64,000 bases of DNA from Chromera velia (lineage: Eukaryota; Sar; Chromeraceae). The stretch lies in assembly GCA_018398765.1 (NCBI GenBank), contig JAHBMJ010005934.1:10001-74000 (forward strand), in the 5' to 3' direction. The translations under genes and the position numbers were made by a program. Shown piece after piece: positions 39,601-50,015 of this stretch (the first letter of the stretch is position 1; each line of letters starts with the position of its first letter). The notes below the pieces were generated by a model. The model saw only the letters and a list, made by a program, of their open reading frames with translations, was not told the origin of the DNA and did not search any database.

Positions 39601-42600
39601 GAACCCTTGAAAGAGCCTGTGCCATCATTCTGATTGTTCTTAATTGTGTTCTGTTGTGTGCAGGTGATGTTGCAGAACTGCCATCTGCTGACTTCCTGGC
39701 TGAAGACCCTCGAGAAGATTCTGGAGGGTCTGCAGAAACCCCACACGGACTTCCGACTCTGGTTGACGACGCTGCCGACCCCCGAGTTCCCTCTGGGCAT
39801 TCTGCAGAGGTCCCTGAAGGTCGTCACGGAACCCCCTGATGGTCCGTCCGTCCGTCTATCAGGGGACAGAAATGGAGGAATGAGCATTCAATCAAGCAGT
39901 CATGCAGATGGAAACACAGAAAGATGCTCGTTTGTTTCGAGAGCTCATTATCAGTTGTCGTCGAATCTGACGGTAGTCTGCTGCGGGCTCACGTTTCCGC
40001 TTGATGTCTCTCTGTGAAGGCGTCTGCCTTTGTTTTTTCCCCCAGAAAGAGTAGAGCGAGGTATTGAAAAGTCCCGTCTCCAGGATCGCTCCTGACAGTC
40101 TGTGAGATTTTGTTGTTCTGACAGGTGGGTGTGTTGTGAACCCTTCCTTTCCTTCCTGTTCATCATCAGGTCTGAAGCTGAACATGCTAGGATCTTACAC
40201 GAAGCTGACAGAGGACGACTTGGATGAGTGCCCTCACTGGGGGTTCAAGTCTCTGGTCTTCGTGGTCTCCTTCTTCCACGCAGTCGTGCAGGTGAGTAGG
40301 TAGGGTGCAGGGGGGAAGGGAGGGAGGGATCGAATGGGGTGTCTTCGGTCCTTTTTTTACCTGTTTTCCTGTTGATCTCTGTGAATCTGCTGACTTTCTT
40401 TTCCTCACAGGCAACAGTTAGACGGAAGGTCCGTGACAATTTTCAATGTCGTTTTGTCTCTTTTCTCTGATCAAGAGCTCGCGTGCCTCTGACAACAAAT
40501 TCCATGTAGTCTCCTTTCTCTGGATTCATATAATGACGACTGACTGAGTGATCCATGCATATGTGCAGGAGAGGAGGAAGTACGGGAAGATCGGGTGGAA
40601 CGTGGCGTACGACTTCAACGAGTCGGACTTCCGAATTTCAGTCCAGTTGCTCTCGATGTGGGTCTGTTTTTCTGGTTTCTTTTTTTCTTCGATTCTGTTG
40701 CGCGCTGCCTGGGCCCTTCGACTTAGATCTCAATTTTCTGTCTTGCTTGAAGGAAACTTTTTCCTCTGGCGTGCAACAGAGAAATTAAACACAAAGGAGT
40801 ATCTTTACGCGCGTGGACACTCTTTTTTGCCACCCCACTAAACAAACTCGTTTCCGATTCCTGCAGGTATCTCGGGAAGGCATTCGAGAACGGCGACCCT
40901 GTCCCCTGGGAGTCTCTCAAGTATCTGATCGGAGAGGCCATGTACGGGGGCAGGGTGACGGACGCATACGACAGAAGGGTGCTGGTGACGTATCTGGATG
41001 AGTACATGGGGGACTTCATCTTCGACACCCATCAGCAGTTCTTCTTCTCACAAGCAGGCAAGTCAACCTGATTTGCGTTTTTGCTTTCCTTGGGTCTGTG
41101 TGTGTTTTTGCCTTTCCCCTCTCTGTCTATTCTGCTCCGCCTTCCCTCCCCAAAATTTCGCGCCCCCGCTCTGACTGCGTTTTTTTCTCTGCTGCGTTCA
41201 TGTCCTTACTCTCCCTCTTCTCCCTCCGCCCGAGAGCCTGCATGCACGACTGGAATGCATGTGAGTCTCTCTTCTTCCTCCTCTGTGCCTGCCTGCCTGT
41301 CTGCCTGTCTACAGGGTTTGACTACATCATTCCCCAAGTAGAGGCGATAGACAAGTACAGAGAGTCCATCGCAGAACTTCCGCTGACGTCCTCTCCTGAG
41401 GTCTTCGGACTGCACCCGAACGCAGAGATCGGGTACTTCACTGAGGCCGCAAAGCAACTCTGGTGGGTCTGGCAGAGTGGTGTCATGACCCAAAGGAGTT
41501 CCAATGGGAAGATGTGACGTTTCTTTTCTTTCTTTGCCTTGCAGGGCTGTAGATAATCCGAGAAAATTTGTGGAATTCAGCTGCATGCATGTTTTGTGTT
41601 GGCATCACTAACTCTTTACGGCTGCCTGCCTTCTGCTCGAGCGTCTGCAGGCTGGGTGTGTTAAACATGCAGACGTCCGAGGGTGGAGGGTCTGGCGGCA
41701 TCAACAGAGATGAGTACATTCTACAGGTACGAAGGGAGGGGGGCAGGGAGGAGTTCATGTGGTTGTTTCGTGATTTAGGAAAGGTCTCTTTTGGGGGGAG
41801 AGGAGAGCGGTGAAGGATATTATGAGGATGATGTAAGAGCCTTCTTTGGTCGGTCTTTGTTTCTTTGTTTGTTTGTGCAGGTTGCCTCTGACGTCCTGAG
41901 CAAGATCCCGACAGAGGAGATGAAGACCCAGAGCGAGGAGGGCCACGTGCCCAGACCGACAGAGGTCGTGCTTGTGCAGGAAGTGGCAAGGTTCCAGATT
42001 CTGATCAACAGAATGACCTCATCTCTGTTGGACCTCAAGAGGGCACTTGCAGGTCTGTTAGGAGAAAAAGGGGCGTTTTTCTTGCAGAGGATCGGGTAGG
42101 ACTCTACAGAAGTACCATGGAGGAAGAATGCACATCGGCGGTGATCCTCATGACTGGTTGCCAGCGTAGCCCGGAGCTTTGCTTTCCTGCCCTCGCTTCA
42201 GGCATGCCTCATTCTCCTCTGATTTTCTTGTTCTGCTTCACGCCGGCCTACCTGCTTGCCTGCAGGAGAAATCGGTATGAGCGCCGAGTTGGATGAACTC
42301 GGGTCCTCTCTGCTGAATGGTCAGTCGGTCAGCGTGCACTCGCGGGTGGAGAGGGTCGTTGCGCGCGTGCATGTCGTCTGTGCCAGGAACGCACGCATCG
42401 ATCAGTGTGCCGCGCTCTTTTGTATAAAGAAAAAGAGGGAAAGCATGAAGGCAAGCAGAGGAATGGTTGCAAAGCAGAGAGAGCAGGCAGGCGGGCTGAG
42501 AAGAGATAGTAGGGGATTGGAACAAGCCACGCAGGTGTTTGTTTAGGTGAAGGAAGCGGATTTGGCATTTCACTGTCGTTCAGTCCATCACTCCATCAAT

Positions 42601-44250
42601 TGATGGGTGACCTCCCCGTCTTCCTCTTGTCCGTCTATCCGCAAGGCTTCTCCTCCTTTCGCTCCCACTTTCTCTTTCGTCTCTGTGTGTGAGGGACAAA
42701 GGGAGGGAGGGAGAAAGAGCGAGAAAGTTCCTTGCTGATCGTCCTTCTTCCCCTGTTCACATTAATCTTCCAGACTGTACAACCATCCTTACATGTCTCC
42801 GCTTGCTTGCAGGGTTCCTGCCTCCCGCCTGGGCCCGTCTGGCCCCTGCGACCATGAAGCCTCTCGGCAGCTGGATGGCGCACTTCCAGAAGAGACAGGC
42901 GCAGTACGAGGGCTGGGCATCGCACGGGGAGCCTCCTGTGTTTTGGCTCTCGGGGCTCCACATTCCGGACTCGTTGCTGACTGCCCTCATCCAGACGACG
43001 TGCAGGAAGAAGGGCTGGGCCCTGGACAAGTCGACTTTCTACACGGAGTGCACTGCCTGGACAGACCCTCGGGAGGTGAAGGAGTCCCTCGAACACGGGA
43101 CGTACATCGAGGGGCTGTACATAGAGGTCGGTAGTCTGTGCGTCGACAGACAGACAGACAGGCAGGCAGACAGATAGACAGGGCAGGCAGGAAGACGCGT
43201 TGATTTAATCTGGAGTTTCGTGCCCTGTCCTTCGTTCATTCTTTTCTGTTCCGTCCAGTAGAGGGTCGAGAAAGGGGGTGTCTGCGAACGAGTTGACCAG
43301 GAAGTCCAACAAAAGGAAATGTGCTCTACCATAGATACATGAGCACCTAAATGCGCAAGTGCATCAATTGCAGGGCGCCCAATGGAGCATCGAGACCGGA
43401 TGCCTCGTCAGGCAACGACCGAAGGTCCTCGTGCAGGAGCTTCCTCTGGTGCAGGTCTGTCTCTCTGTCCGTCTGTCTGTCTGTCTGTAGAAACCATATA
43501 GTCTGTATGTGGCCATTTGTGTGCCTGCTTGCTTCTCCCTCTCGTTCTCTCTGCCTGCTCTCTTGCAGTGGGAAGCTGTCCTTTTTCTTCCGGCAGGCTG
43601 CCGACTGACGCTTCTGCCTCCTTTCCTCTTTTGTTCTGCCTCGCTGCGCTTCACTTTGTATTCTTTGACCTTTCGCTCTGAATGCGCGCTGGCCTTCAGG
43701 TGATTCCCATCGAGTACAGCCGACTGAAGTTGAGGGACTCACTGAGGACCCCGGTGTACGTGACCCAGGTGAGTGAGTTCCTGTATGTGTGGATCTACGT
43801 CTTTCTGTGTATCGAGATGCGCCTTTTTCCCTGCAATTCCGATGAATGCGTGCTTAAGGTCTGTGCTTCGACAAGGTACTCAACCAAACTTGGCGTGGAA
43901 ATGAGTTGAGCGACGGGTGAAACCTGAGTTCCTTATGAAGCCTTATTCTAGAAGATAGATGGGGGGCTGGGACGGTTGTGTTGTCTTTCTCTGAATCGAT
44001 TCGCTTCCTCTCTTTGGTCCTCTCTGCATCCCTCCATCATTCTCGTCCGTGCATGCACACGTGTATGTGTGAGTGCGCGCGCGTGTGTGTACACACACTT
44101 GTATACGTCCATATCCACGTTACGATTGTGCAGGCTCGTCGAAATGCGATGGGAGTTGGATGGGTGATGGATGTAAACCTGCACACGAAGGAGCATCCGT
44201 CACTGTGGATCCTTCAAGGAGTGGCCTGCTGCTTGAACACAGACATTTAA
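4434..44250 (+). CDS. DNAH10: Axonemal inner-arm dynein heavy chain, I1/f beta type
   Basis: Motor heavy chain of the two-headed I1/f inner dynein arm of cilia and flagella. The start ATG is 4434 ([11 protein letters not shown]); the stop is TAA at 44248-44250. About 65 exons are readable in one order: acidic N-terminal tail (4434-7404), dynein tail N1 region (7778 to about 12 kb), linker N2 (about 12.8-19 kb), AAA1 (about 21.5-24 kb), AAA2 (24.65-27 kb), AAA3 (27.6-30.7 kb), AAA4 (31.8-33.3 kb), stalk with microtubule-binding tip (33.6-35 kb), AAA5-AAA6 (35-38.9 kb) and the C-terminal domain (39-44.2 kb). The DNAH10 assignment rests on recall of the family: [52 protein letters not shown] and a GVACCLNTD end. 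Exon phases that I checked join in frame (exons 1-8 and all four P-loop exons). The two Ns at 37816-37817 fall in an intron. A flagellated life stage is implied. Confidence 0.93.
5482..7404 (+). other. Acidic low-complexity insert in the dynein tail
   Basis: Part of the dynein gene. Exon 4 (5482-5833, entered in phase 0, left in phase 1) encodes a Glu/Gly/Asp-rich segment with [17 protein letters not shown]. Exons at 6097-6206 and 6387-6617 follow. The exon at 6934-7404 encodes a second Glu/Ala/Gly-rich segment, then a basic [14 protein letters not shown] stretch. The flanking exons resume ordinary dynein tail sequence ([21 protein letters not shown] at 7778). I do not recall such an insert in animal DNAH10. 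Confidence 0.8.
8577..8622. repeat. (GA)n(GT)n microsatellite in a dynein intron
   Basis: GA dinucleotides followed by GT dinucleotides, directly before the acceptor ccctgcag of the exon that begins [13 protein letters not shown]. Confidence 0.8.
12590..12634. repeat. (TCTG)n microsatellite in a dynein intron
   Basis: About ten TCTG/TCTA units downstream of the donor near 12538. Tracts of the same motif recur in many introns of this window. Confidence 0.8.
21541..22800 (+). other. Dynein AAA1 P-loop and Walker B exons
   Basis: Part of the dynein gene. The AAA1 Walker A reads GPAGTGKTET and is split by an intron: the exon ending at 21670 supplies GPAGTG in phase 1, and the next exon (22060-22167) supplies [10 protein letters not shown]. 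Exon 22566 onward resumes [17 protein letters not shown] with an intact Walker B (CFDEFNR). It continues to [20 protein letters not shown], the conserved AAA1 sensor region. All catalytic motifs of the main ATPase site are present. Confidence 0.9.
24954..24983 (+). other. 30-nt microexon encoding the AAA2 Walker A
   Basis: Part of the dynein gene. It is flanked by ...gatgagtgcag and gtcagttgttc. It holds exactly ten codons, [10 protein letters not shown], and is in phase 0 on both sides. The preceding exon (24654-24708) ends RHTTM and the following exon (25244 on) starts [11 protein letters not shown], giving the continuous AAA2 sequence. Confidence 0.85.
25390..25421. repeat. (GGAT)n microsatellite in a dynein intron
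   Basis: Seven to eight GGAT units in the intron after the exon ending [12 protein letters not shown]. Confidence 0.8.
28665..28800. repeat. 9-bp minisatellite GGTCTGTC[TG] in a dynein intron
   Basis: About fourteen head-to-tail 9-bp units that differ only at the last base (T or G), flanked on both sides by plain TCTG repeats. It lies wholly in the intron between the AAA3 Walker B exon (ending near 28494) and the exon starting near 29014. Confidence 0.85.
28880..29012 (+). repeat. TCTG-flanked purine element, copy A
   Basis: Purine-rich core (AAGAAGAAAGAAAG ... GAATGAAGAAGGAGAAA ... ACGATATAG) that runs straight into TCTG repeats. The same order (AAAG tract, ATGAAGAA-GGAG core, ATATAG-TCTGTCTG end) is found at 37.5, 55.95, 61.7, 61.95 and 62.05 kb. 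It lies inside a dynein intron. Confidence 0.6.
31865..32465 (+). other. Dynein AAA4 P-loop exons
   Basis: Part of the dynein gene. Exon 31865-31966 encodes [20 protein letters not shown], an intact AAA4 Walker A (GIGGSGKRS). The next exon, starting near 32296, gives [13 protein letters not shown] and [20 protein letters not shown], the AAA4 Walker B region with its usual non-DE second residue. Confidence 0.88.
34280..35625 (+). other. Dynein stalk and AAA5 exon
   Basis: Part of the dynein gene and its longest exon (1,346 bp). Order: end of stalk helix CC1 (Ala/Glu/Lys-rich coiled coil), microtubule-binding tip (about 34460-34780, containing [18 protein letters not shown] and [16 protein letters not shown]), helix CC2 ([19 protein letters not shown]), then AAA5 ([14 protein letters not shown]-like start, [18 protein letters not shown]). 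The exon ends NPAYSPE with donor gtcggg; the next exon begins [16 protein letters not shown] at about 35908. Confidence 0.9.
37471..37618 (+). repeat. TCTG-flanked purine element, copy B
   Basis: TCTG repeats begin directly at the donor. A TTTC tract, then a TTTTGTGTTCACGAAGAAAA core, then GAGAAGAAGAAGAAACATAC, and TCTG repeats again. The core is nearly the reverse complement of the two copies at 61943-62000 and 62040-62090, so it is the same element in opposite orientation. Confidence 0.7.
37800..37826. other. Poly-C tract with a two-base assembly gap
   Basis: About two dozen C residues interrupted by NN at 37816-37817. It lies in an intron of the dynein gene, so the gap does not touch coding sequence. 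Its true length is unknown. Confidence 0.9.
43441..43520 (+). repeat. TCTG tract with a partial end of the purine element
   Basis: TCTG repeats followed by GAAACCATATAGTCTGTATG, which matches only the ...GAAACATATAG-TCTG end of the full element. Located in the intron after the exon ending ELPLVQ. Confidence 0.45.
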
Positions 44251-45485
44251 TTCAATTCGAAAAATGCAACTTTGTGCCAACATGACGTACTGCATCCATT
44301 TTCAAAACTGGCAAATACGGCTTTAAGATCCATCTGATTATAGCTTGACTAAGCTTGTCATCAGACTCACGATTAGAATACTTATAGAATCATGTAGAAA
44401 ATCATTTACACCATTAAAATCCAGCATTTGATTAATTTTTGGAGCAGTCCCTTCTGAGCAGCCCATAGACCACAGCATATAATTAAAGCGCAGACAGATT
44501 GTTGTTTGTTAGCGGCTCACCTAGCGGCTTACGGAATCAGGCGGGCCACGGGGTTAGTTAGTTAGTGATCAGTGGTGGTGTGGTCTGAGCCTCAGCGATG
44601 AGGTACGGGGGCGACCTCTCTAAGACAAAATGACGACAGTGCTCTAGGGCACCTGAGCACTACTAAATCACTTATCACTTGATAAAAAAATATAGAGTGT
44701 TTAACACTACGTTTAATACTATATAACACTTACAATATATCTTCGCTAACATACTATAGTATATATATGTAGAACACTTACGGTCTCGCTGCTTAGCCTT
44801 TAGATAGGCTAGTAAGGCCACCAGTTTGTATTTCTCTATGCTCAATCGATCTGACGTGCGTACTGCATCATACTGATATTATATTGATCATAGCCTGCAT
44901 GCATGTGCATACATTAATTTTCGGATGACCTGCGTTTGCTTTGCGCGCAGGCCGTGCAGCATTGACTGTTGGATTAGGCGTAGATTGAATTGACTTCGTT
45001 CCATGTTGCCACTTTACGATATAGTTTTTGGGAATGCTAGTAAGAATGTAATTTATACAACTTAAAACTATAATGCAGAGTGCTATTTTAAGTTGTTTTG
45101 CCACCAACTCGCCATCAAATTGGACACCTTCGACTTGATCGACCAGGGTTCATTACCAAGCATTACCTGATACCAAATTTTGGGACTTCTGTGGTCCCCA
45201 CTTCAGAATTTGTGCAGTCCGGCAGAAGCAGTTGAAAGCAAGCACGCCGCTGCCAGAAAACAGTCATACATCTGCATCGAATTCAAGGAGGGCACTAATA
45301 ATCTGGGAGAGACAATGACGTCATCGACAAAGTGATGAGCCAGGCATGTAGATTGACAAACTTTGCTGATTGACTCACATGAGTGATAACGGAAGCAAAA
45401 GAGCCGCACTTTGAACAATTGATTGTGCCAGAAGAAGCAGGAGAAAAACAGTGAACCGCTACAAACAGACACTGTCGCGCATTTA
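44251..45485. other. AT-rich intergenic spacer
   Basis: Follows the dynein stop codon. A/T-rich with GC-richer patches at 44515-44640 and 44930-44960. No coding frame with recognisable content. A further small exon of the minus-strand gene could lie at 45200-45480, but I cannot support one. Confidence 0.5.
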
Positions 45486-47372
45486 TCAAAAATAAACTGA
45501 AAAGTCATGTACGCTTTCTCTCACCTGAAGAAGTTGTGAAGGGTGCAGATGCAAGAGGAGCTCCACCCCCGCCTTGACATCCGTCAGAAGAATTCCCTCC
45601 TCGCTCAACACGCCCTTGATCGCCGGAGCATCGAAGAAGGCGCGTCTGACTGCCGCCATCCTCTGGAAGCACTGCCGCTCTGTGTCACTTGCTTTCAGCT
45701 GCAGCCAGACGCACAAGGAATCAACAGACCCGATTTCGGTACAGTGAGAAGATACATCCTGATGAAAAGTAATCAATTGCTCTCTCAGACCGCCATCTGC
45801 TGTCTCTGCATCTGACTCCGTCCACTGCCTCACGCTTTCATCCTCGTCTCCCCAGCAGAAAAGAGGATCGCTCTTTGTCTCTTTTTCTTCTGTAAGAGTA
45901 GACTCATGCGGCCTCTCAAACACACCCCCAACCCCAACCGAAAGAGTCCCCCGTCTGCGCAGAAGGGCGGGTGGCCCGCCAAGAGCACTCAGTGACATAC
46001 GACTCACCGTGTCTCCCCCCGCCTCTCTGTCCTGAGAAGCCCCATGACCGGTCACCTCCCTGCCTGCTTTCCCTTCCTCCAAAGCCCCCCCCCCGCATTC
46101 GACGTCAACGAAAGGGGGGTCTGTAGGAGCGGTAACAGTCGCAGCAGGCACGCAAATTTGGGGCTCCACCCCTGCGCTGGGTGGAACCTCTGCCTTCTCG
46201 GTTGAGGAGGCTGCGGCTTTGGCGCTTGCGGTCTCTGGCCGTTTGTTAACGACCGCAATGAGGGAGGAAGTGATGGAGACGTCGCTGAAAGAAGAAGGGA
46301 CCCCTTCCGCACTCATACCCTGACAGCTCTCAACAGCCGCAGAAGCTGCCTGAGGGAGTGGGGCCTCAGGGACTGCGCTACTACTTGCAGCTCCTGGGGG
46401 ACCAGGAAGAGACGCGACATTCTCCTTCTTCTCTGCTCCCCTTCCTGCTTCTTGCACGGACTCCTGTGCTGAGGGAAGCTGCAAGCTGCTGGAAGTGGTG
46501 GGGTCTCGCTCCATCATACCGCCAGCCACCCTTCGCACCTCTGCAGGGGGCGCAACGGCTGGGCGACTTGCTGGTAGATCGGGGTTACTGTTGCATGAGG
46601 GGAGAGGGGGATAGGGCACACCGAGCACTTCTCTGACGATTGCACAGTGCTCTGCAGTCTTCTTGCAGACAGAGGCGATGAAGCGCTTTTCCCTGTCCTC
46701 CCTCCCCCGCCCCTGATTCATCGAGGCACCACAGAAGAGACCTAGACGGACACCGAAACTGAAAACGAGAGGAAGAAATCGCAAGTCAGCGGGGGCAGGC
46801 GTCGAGTTTTCCGGATCGCTCTCCCCCGCTGCCCTCCTTTTTCTCTCGAGTTTCAGAGCATCATCCAAGAGCAGCATCTGCTCAGTCACAAACCTCTCAC
46901 ATCTCTGAAAAGCGCCCTCTGCAGAAGGGAGAATTGTGACGAAAAAGAAAGACGAGAGACGAGTCATCTGTTTCTGACCCTCCAGTGAGGCTGCCTTCAT
47001 CTCTGTGTCACGCTCAGAGACGCCTTCTGCTCCCTTACCCCTTTTCTTCGAAGCCCTCTTCTTTCCCCTCGCCCCCTTCCCTCCCCTCCAATTTTGCCTA
47101 GAGGGCTTCACTGGCACAAGAGCGTGGCCACCGTTTTCCAAGCGAACCCGCAGTTTGTTGTTGCGAGTACAGCACCAACAGAGCTTCGAGCAGAGTCGCG
47201 TGCAACACCAAAAGGGTGTAACAAAAACTCTTAACACACAAGAACCGACTCGGTTGCAACATCGACATCTCCCGGTGTCTCTCTGCTCACAGCAACGGGA
47301 GCATCCGCACGTCCCCACCACCCACACACAGACCGCCCCCCCCACCCGCTTCCACCACGGCTTCTCTGACAC
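45486..47372 (-). CDS. Long Cys-rich / low-complexity frame, probable C-terminal part of the membrane protein
   Basis: A 628-codon open frame, too long to be chance. The beginning has a dense Cys patch (CGCSRCCEQR, CRCCNRVGSC, WCCTRLCSKLCWCC) and a basic run (GKKRASKKRGKG). A folded-looking part (FQRCERFVTEQMLLLDDALKL) and a long Ala/Pro/Ser/Glu-rich stretch follow, then a helical end (QRMAAVRRAFFDAP). A usable acceptor (ctgtgtcag) lies at its start. A phase-1 donor (gtgcct) in the preceding membrane exon would join it in frame to the gene at 47433-50015, placing this part in the cytosol, where the Cys cluster could be acylated. A donor (gtgaga) near 45523 could lead to further exons. I recognise no family. 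It may instead be a separate gene. Confidence 0.5.
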   Translation of the reverse strand: MSEKPWWKRVGGAVCVWVVGTCGCSRCCEQRDTGRCRCCNRVGSCVLRVFVTPFWCCTRLCSKLCWCCTRNNKLRVRLENGGHALVPVKPSRQNWRGGKGARGKKRASKKRGKGAEGVSERDTEMKAASLEGQKQMTRLSSFFFVTILPSAEGAFQRCERFVTEQMLLLDDALKLERKRRAAGESDPENSTPAPADLRFLPLVFSFGVRLGLFCGASMNQGRGREDREKRFIASVCKKTAEHCAIVREVLGVPYPPLPSCNSNPDLPASRPAVAPPAEVRRVAGGMMERDPTTSSSLQLPSAQESVQEAGRGAEKKENVASLPGPPGAASSSAVPEAPLPQAASAAVESCQGMSAEGVPSSFSDVSITSSLIAVVNKRPETASAKAAASSTEKAEVPPSAGVEPQICVPAATVTAPTDPPFVDVECGGGALEEGKAGREVTGHGASQDREAGGDTVSRMSLSALGGPPALLRRRGTLSVGVGGVFERPHESTLTEEKETKSDPLFCWGDEDESVRQWTESDAETADGGLREQLITFHQDVSSHCTEIGSVDSLCVWLQLKASDTERQCFQRMAAVRRAFFDAPAIKGVLSEEGILLTDVKAGVELLLHLHPSQLLQVRESVHDFSVYF

Positions 47373-47432
47373 AGGGAGTCAGGACCACATCGTTGCATTC
47401 TCCCCTCCGACCTCCTGTCTCCTTTTCGCTGC

Positions 47433-50015
47433 TTATCTGGACAGGAAGTCGGAGGAAATGAAAGTGAACGACGTCAAAACAAAGGCACCGATGCACACAA
47501 ACAGTAGAAACAACAGAGCCACCTTGGCCTGCAGATTGATCGCTTTGTCATCAACCATCTGCACATACACACAGAGGCGGGCAGACATGCAAAACGGCAG
47601 GCAGGCAGGCAAGCAGGCACGCAGACCAGCATTATTCGTTTATAAAGGACACTGTCTCATGAGTGAGCACCGAAACAAACAAAGAGACAAAAACGAGACT
47701 GTCTGGTGTCTTCAAAACCTGCTGGAAGCGGTCGGTCCTGTGCCAAACCGACCTTCAAGACCATCACCTCGAAGAACCAGGAGTAGAGAGAGAACGTCTC
47801 CAGCCAATTCAGGGCTGCAGACCTGTACGGCCGCAGCGTGGTCTGGAGGACAATAAAAAATACTGAATGAAAAGTAAGGAGGGTGTATCGCGCCGATGGA
47901 TTTTGGGCAAGCAGAGAGATGGGGATGCTCAAACGGCGTGCAAAGACCACCAGTTCCCAGTAGAGGAACTTGTCAGAATACCCTGTGAGAAGCACACTGA
48001 ACTTCCTACTGAATAGGGCAAGATTGGCTCGGACACTCTCCGACACCAGTTCCCGAAAGGAGGTGCCGAGAATGGCAGCACTCCCCTCCCCTCTCGCCCG
48101 GGGCCCCGACAGCCCCCGAGAAGATTTTCCTTTGGCCCCTCCCTCTTTCTCGGCCGTCTGTCCTGCTCCTTTCTCTCCTCCCCCCTCTCCCACAGGAGCA
48201 GCAGACGGCCCATGACCCTGCCTCTCCTCGCTAACACGCCAATTCTCAAAGAGAACGGCCGAAGAGGCCAGAAAAGGCACGCCAAAGACACCCGCAAGCA
48301 GCACCCCAAATGACAAACTCTGCCAACGGGTGTATCTAGGGTCCTTTTCATCGCACACAACGGATGGGAATCTGTGGAGACGGCGTTTTTTTAGATTTGG
48401 GTGGAGGGGCTTGCACCTCAGGGAGGCCAGGGGAGCGCTGACGAGGGAGGGGGCCCAGAGGAACAGAGTGCAAAGGACCACAGGGGTCATATCCTCAAGA
48501 AAGCACAGAAGCCGCATCCAGATGCTCGTCTCTTCATCAAAAGAGTAACGGAAAATCCCCAGAAACCTTCTGTTAAACGCGAGCCAATTGCAGAAACGCT
48601 TGCACACTTGCACGAAGCTTTTGGATGTACACGAGGATGACTGCCGCCACGCCGACTGCACAGCTTCAACCGGCGGGCAACCGGTACGTTCCCTTGACTC
48701 CGCAACCCCCTTTTCAACATTCTGAGAATCCCTTGACTCCGCAACCCCCTTTTCAACATTCTGAGAATCCCTTCTATCCCCCCCTGTGAGAAGTGTGGCA
48801 GGAGTGACTGCGGGTGGACCCTGGCCCTTTGTGTTTGATCGGGTGGGCGGAAGGGTGGCGCTGTTAGGGTCTGTCTGCTCTCTGTTGTTTGTTCTCTTTT
48901 TCCCATCTCCCTCTTCCTCTTTCTCTTCCTCCCCCCCCGCGTCCCCCCAGTAACTGGAGAGAACGACGACCAAACCGATCAACCCAATCAGACAGATGAC
49001 CCCTACCGGGACGAGCAGAGAAAACAGCTCCCTGTCTGCTACATGCTTCCCTGTTGTCCACTCAAAGAGGTCAAACAGACATTTCATGCTGAAGATCTCC
49101 CCGACGGTCGGCATAGACTGCAACAATCCCAAAAATTCCTGAGCGATGCTTGCCACATGCTGCCCGACGCCGCCGAGTCTCGCAGACGACCCCTCTTCAC
49201 TCAACTGCTCTCGGAAGACTACGAATGTAGACCTTGCAAGTTCTGCCAGAAAGCCCAGAGCTGTCAAGAAGACCGTCAGGATTTTGAAAGTGATTGCGCT
49301 CTCAGGCACATCAAGCTTCGGGTTGTCTTTCGTGACCAGATTCACGTAGAACAACACCACACAGACGGTAAGAAGAAAGAGCCCGATCCCGGCCACGAAC
49401 GTCCGAGAGGTATCCGGACAGTCGCGGCATCGGATTTTCGTTCCTTCCCTCAACAGCATTTGACCCTTCCCGCACTCACTGCACAGAGGCTGCAGGCAGA
49501 CACAAAACAAAAGGGCAGAGAATTAGATCCGTAGAAGTTCAGTGAGATTTCAGAGACGAAAAGGCAAAGGCGGCGGTTGAAAGTCACAAGAGAAGGCAAG
49601 AAAACCTGACTTGAATCCCTTAACTGACCCCCACATATCCCTCCACACAGACAGTCCCCGCAGTTTCGTTCTGGAAGTGAACCTGCACGTTGCCGTCCCT
49701 GTCGGCAGAGGTGCAGGTGCCGTCGAAGGGACAGCTGACCACGACCGCACGGGGCCATCGCTGGACGAGGGAGAAGTCTTTGAAGGGGATGGGACGGGGG
49801 TGCGCGAGCAGTTGCCTCAGCGTTTGCTGCTCGACTTCCTGTGACTGTGCCTCGAGGAGTCGCAAAGGAGAGAGGGGCTGGGAGAAATTATATTTGGCCC
49901 CAGACGGGTACAGTTCTCTGCGACCTCTCTTCTTCCTTGAGAGTGCAGAGGGGAGACGGCTGTCTCTGAGGACCTTCGACACTTCGTCCTGTGACAAAGA
50001 AGACAAAGAAGTCAT
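47433..50015 (-). CDS. Polytopic membrane protein, alveolate GCC2/GCC3-like type
   Basis: Three exons fit in frame: 50015-49629, 49489-47753 and 47558-47433, about 750 residues. The first ends CVEGYVG and the second starts PLCSECGKGQM, together forming the C..GY.GPLC..C motif that precedes the membrane part in large alveolate surface proteins. About nine hydrophobic segments follow, among them TFVAGIGLFLLTVCVVLFYV, LLVPVGVICLIGLIGLVVVL, FGVLLAGVFGVPFLASSAVL and VALLFLLFVCIGAFVL. YWELVVFARRL and FHSVFFIVLQTTLRPYRS near the end are typical of the TRP-like C-terminal helices of these proteins. Cytosolic loops are low-complexity and carry a perfect 13-residue duplication. The ATG at 50015 gives no signal peptide, so upstream exons may be missing or the ectodomain is short. 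The stop at 47433 may be bypassed by splicing into the next frame. Function unknown. Confidence 0.65.
48691..48768. repeat. Perfect 39-bp tandem duplication inside a coding exon
   Basis: Two identical head-to-tail 39-bp units (48691-48729 and 48730-48768). On the minus strand they encode RDSQNVEKGVAES twice in a loop of the membrane protein. The absence of any mismatch means it is recent or kept homogeneous. Confidence 0.95.

Noticed and set aside
44510-44650. GC-richer patch after the dynein gene as a structured RNA
   Set aside because: No tRNA, snRNA or SRP motifs and no clear long helix could be drawn by eye.
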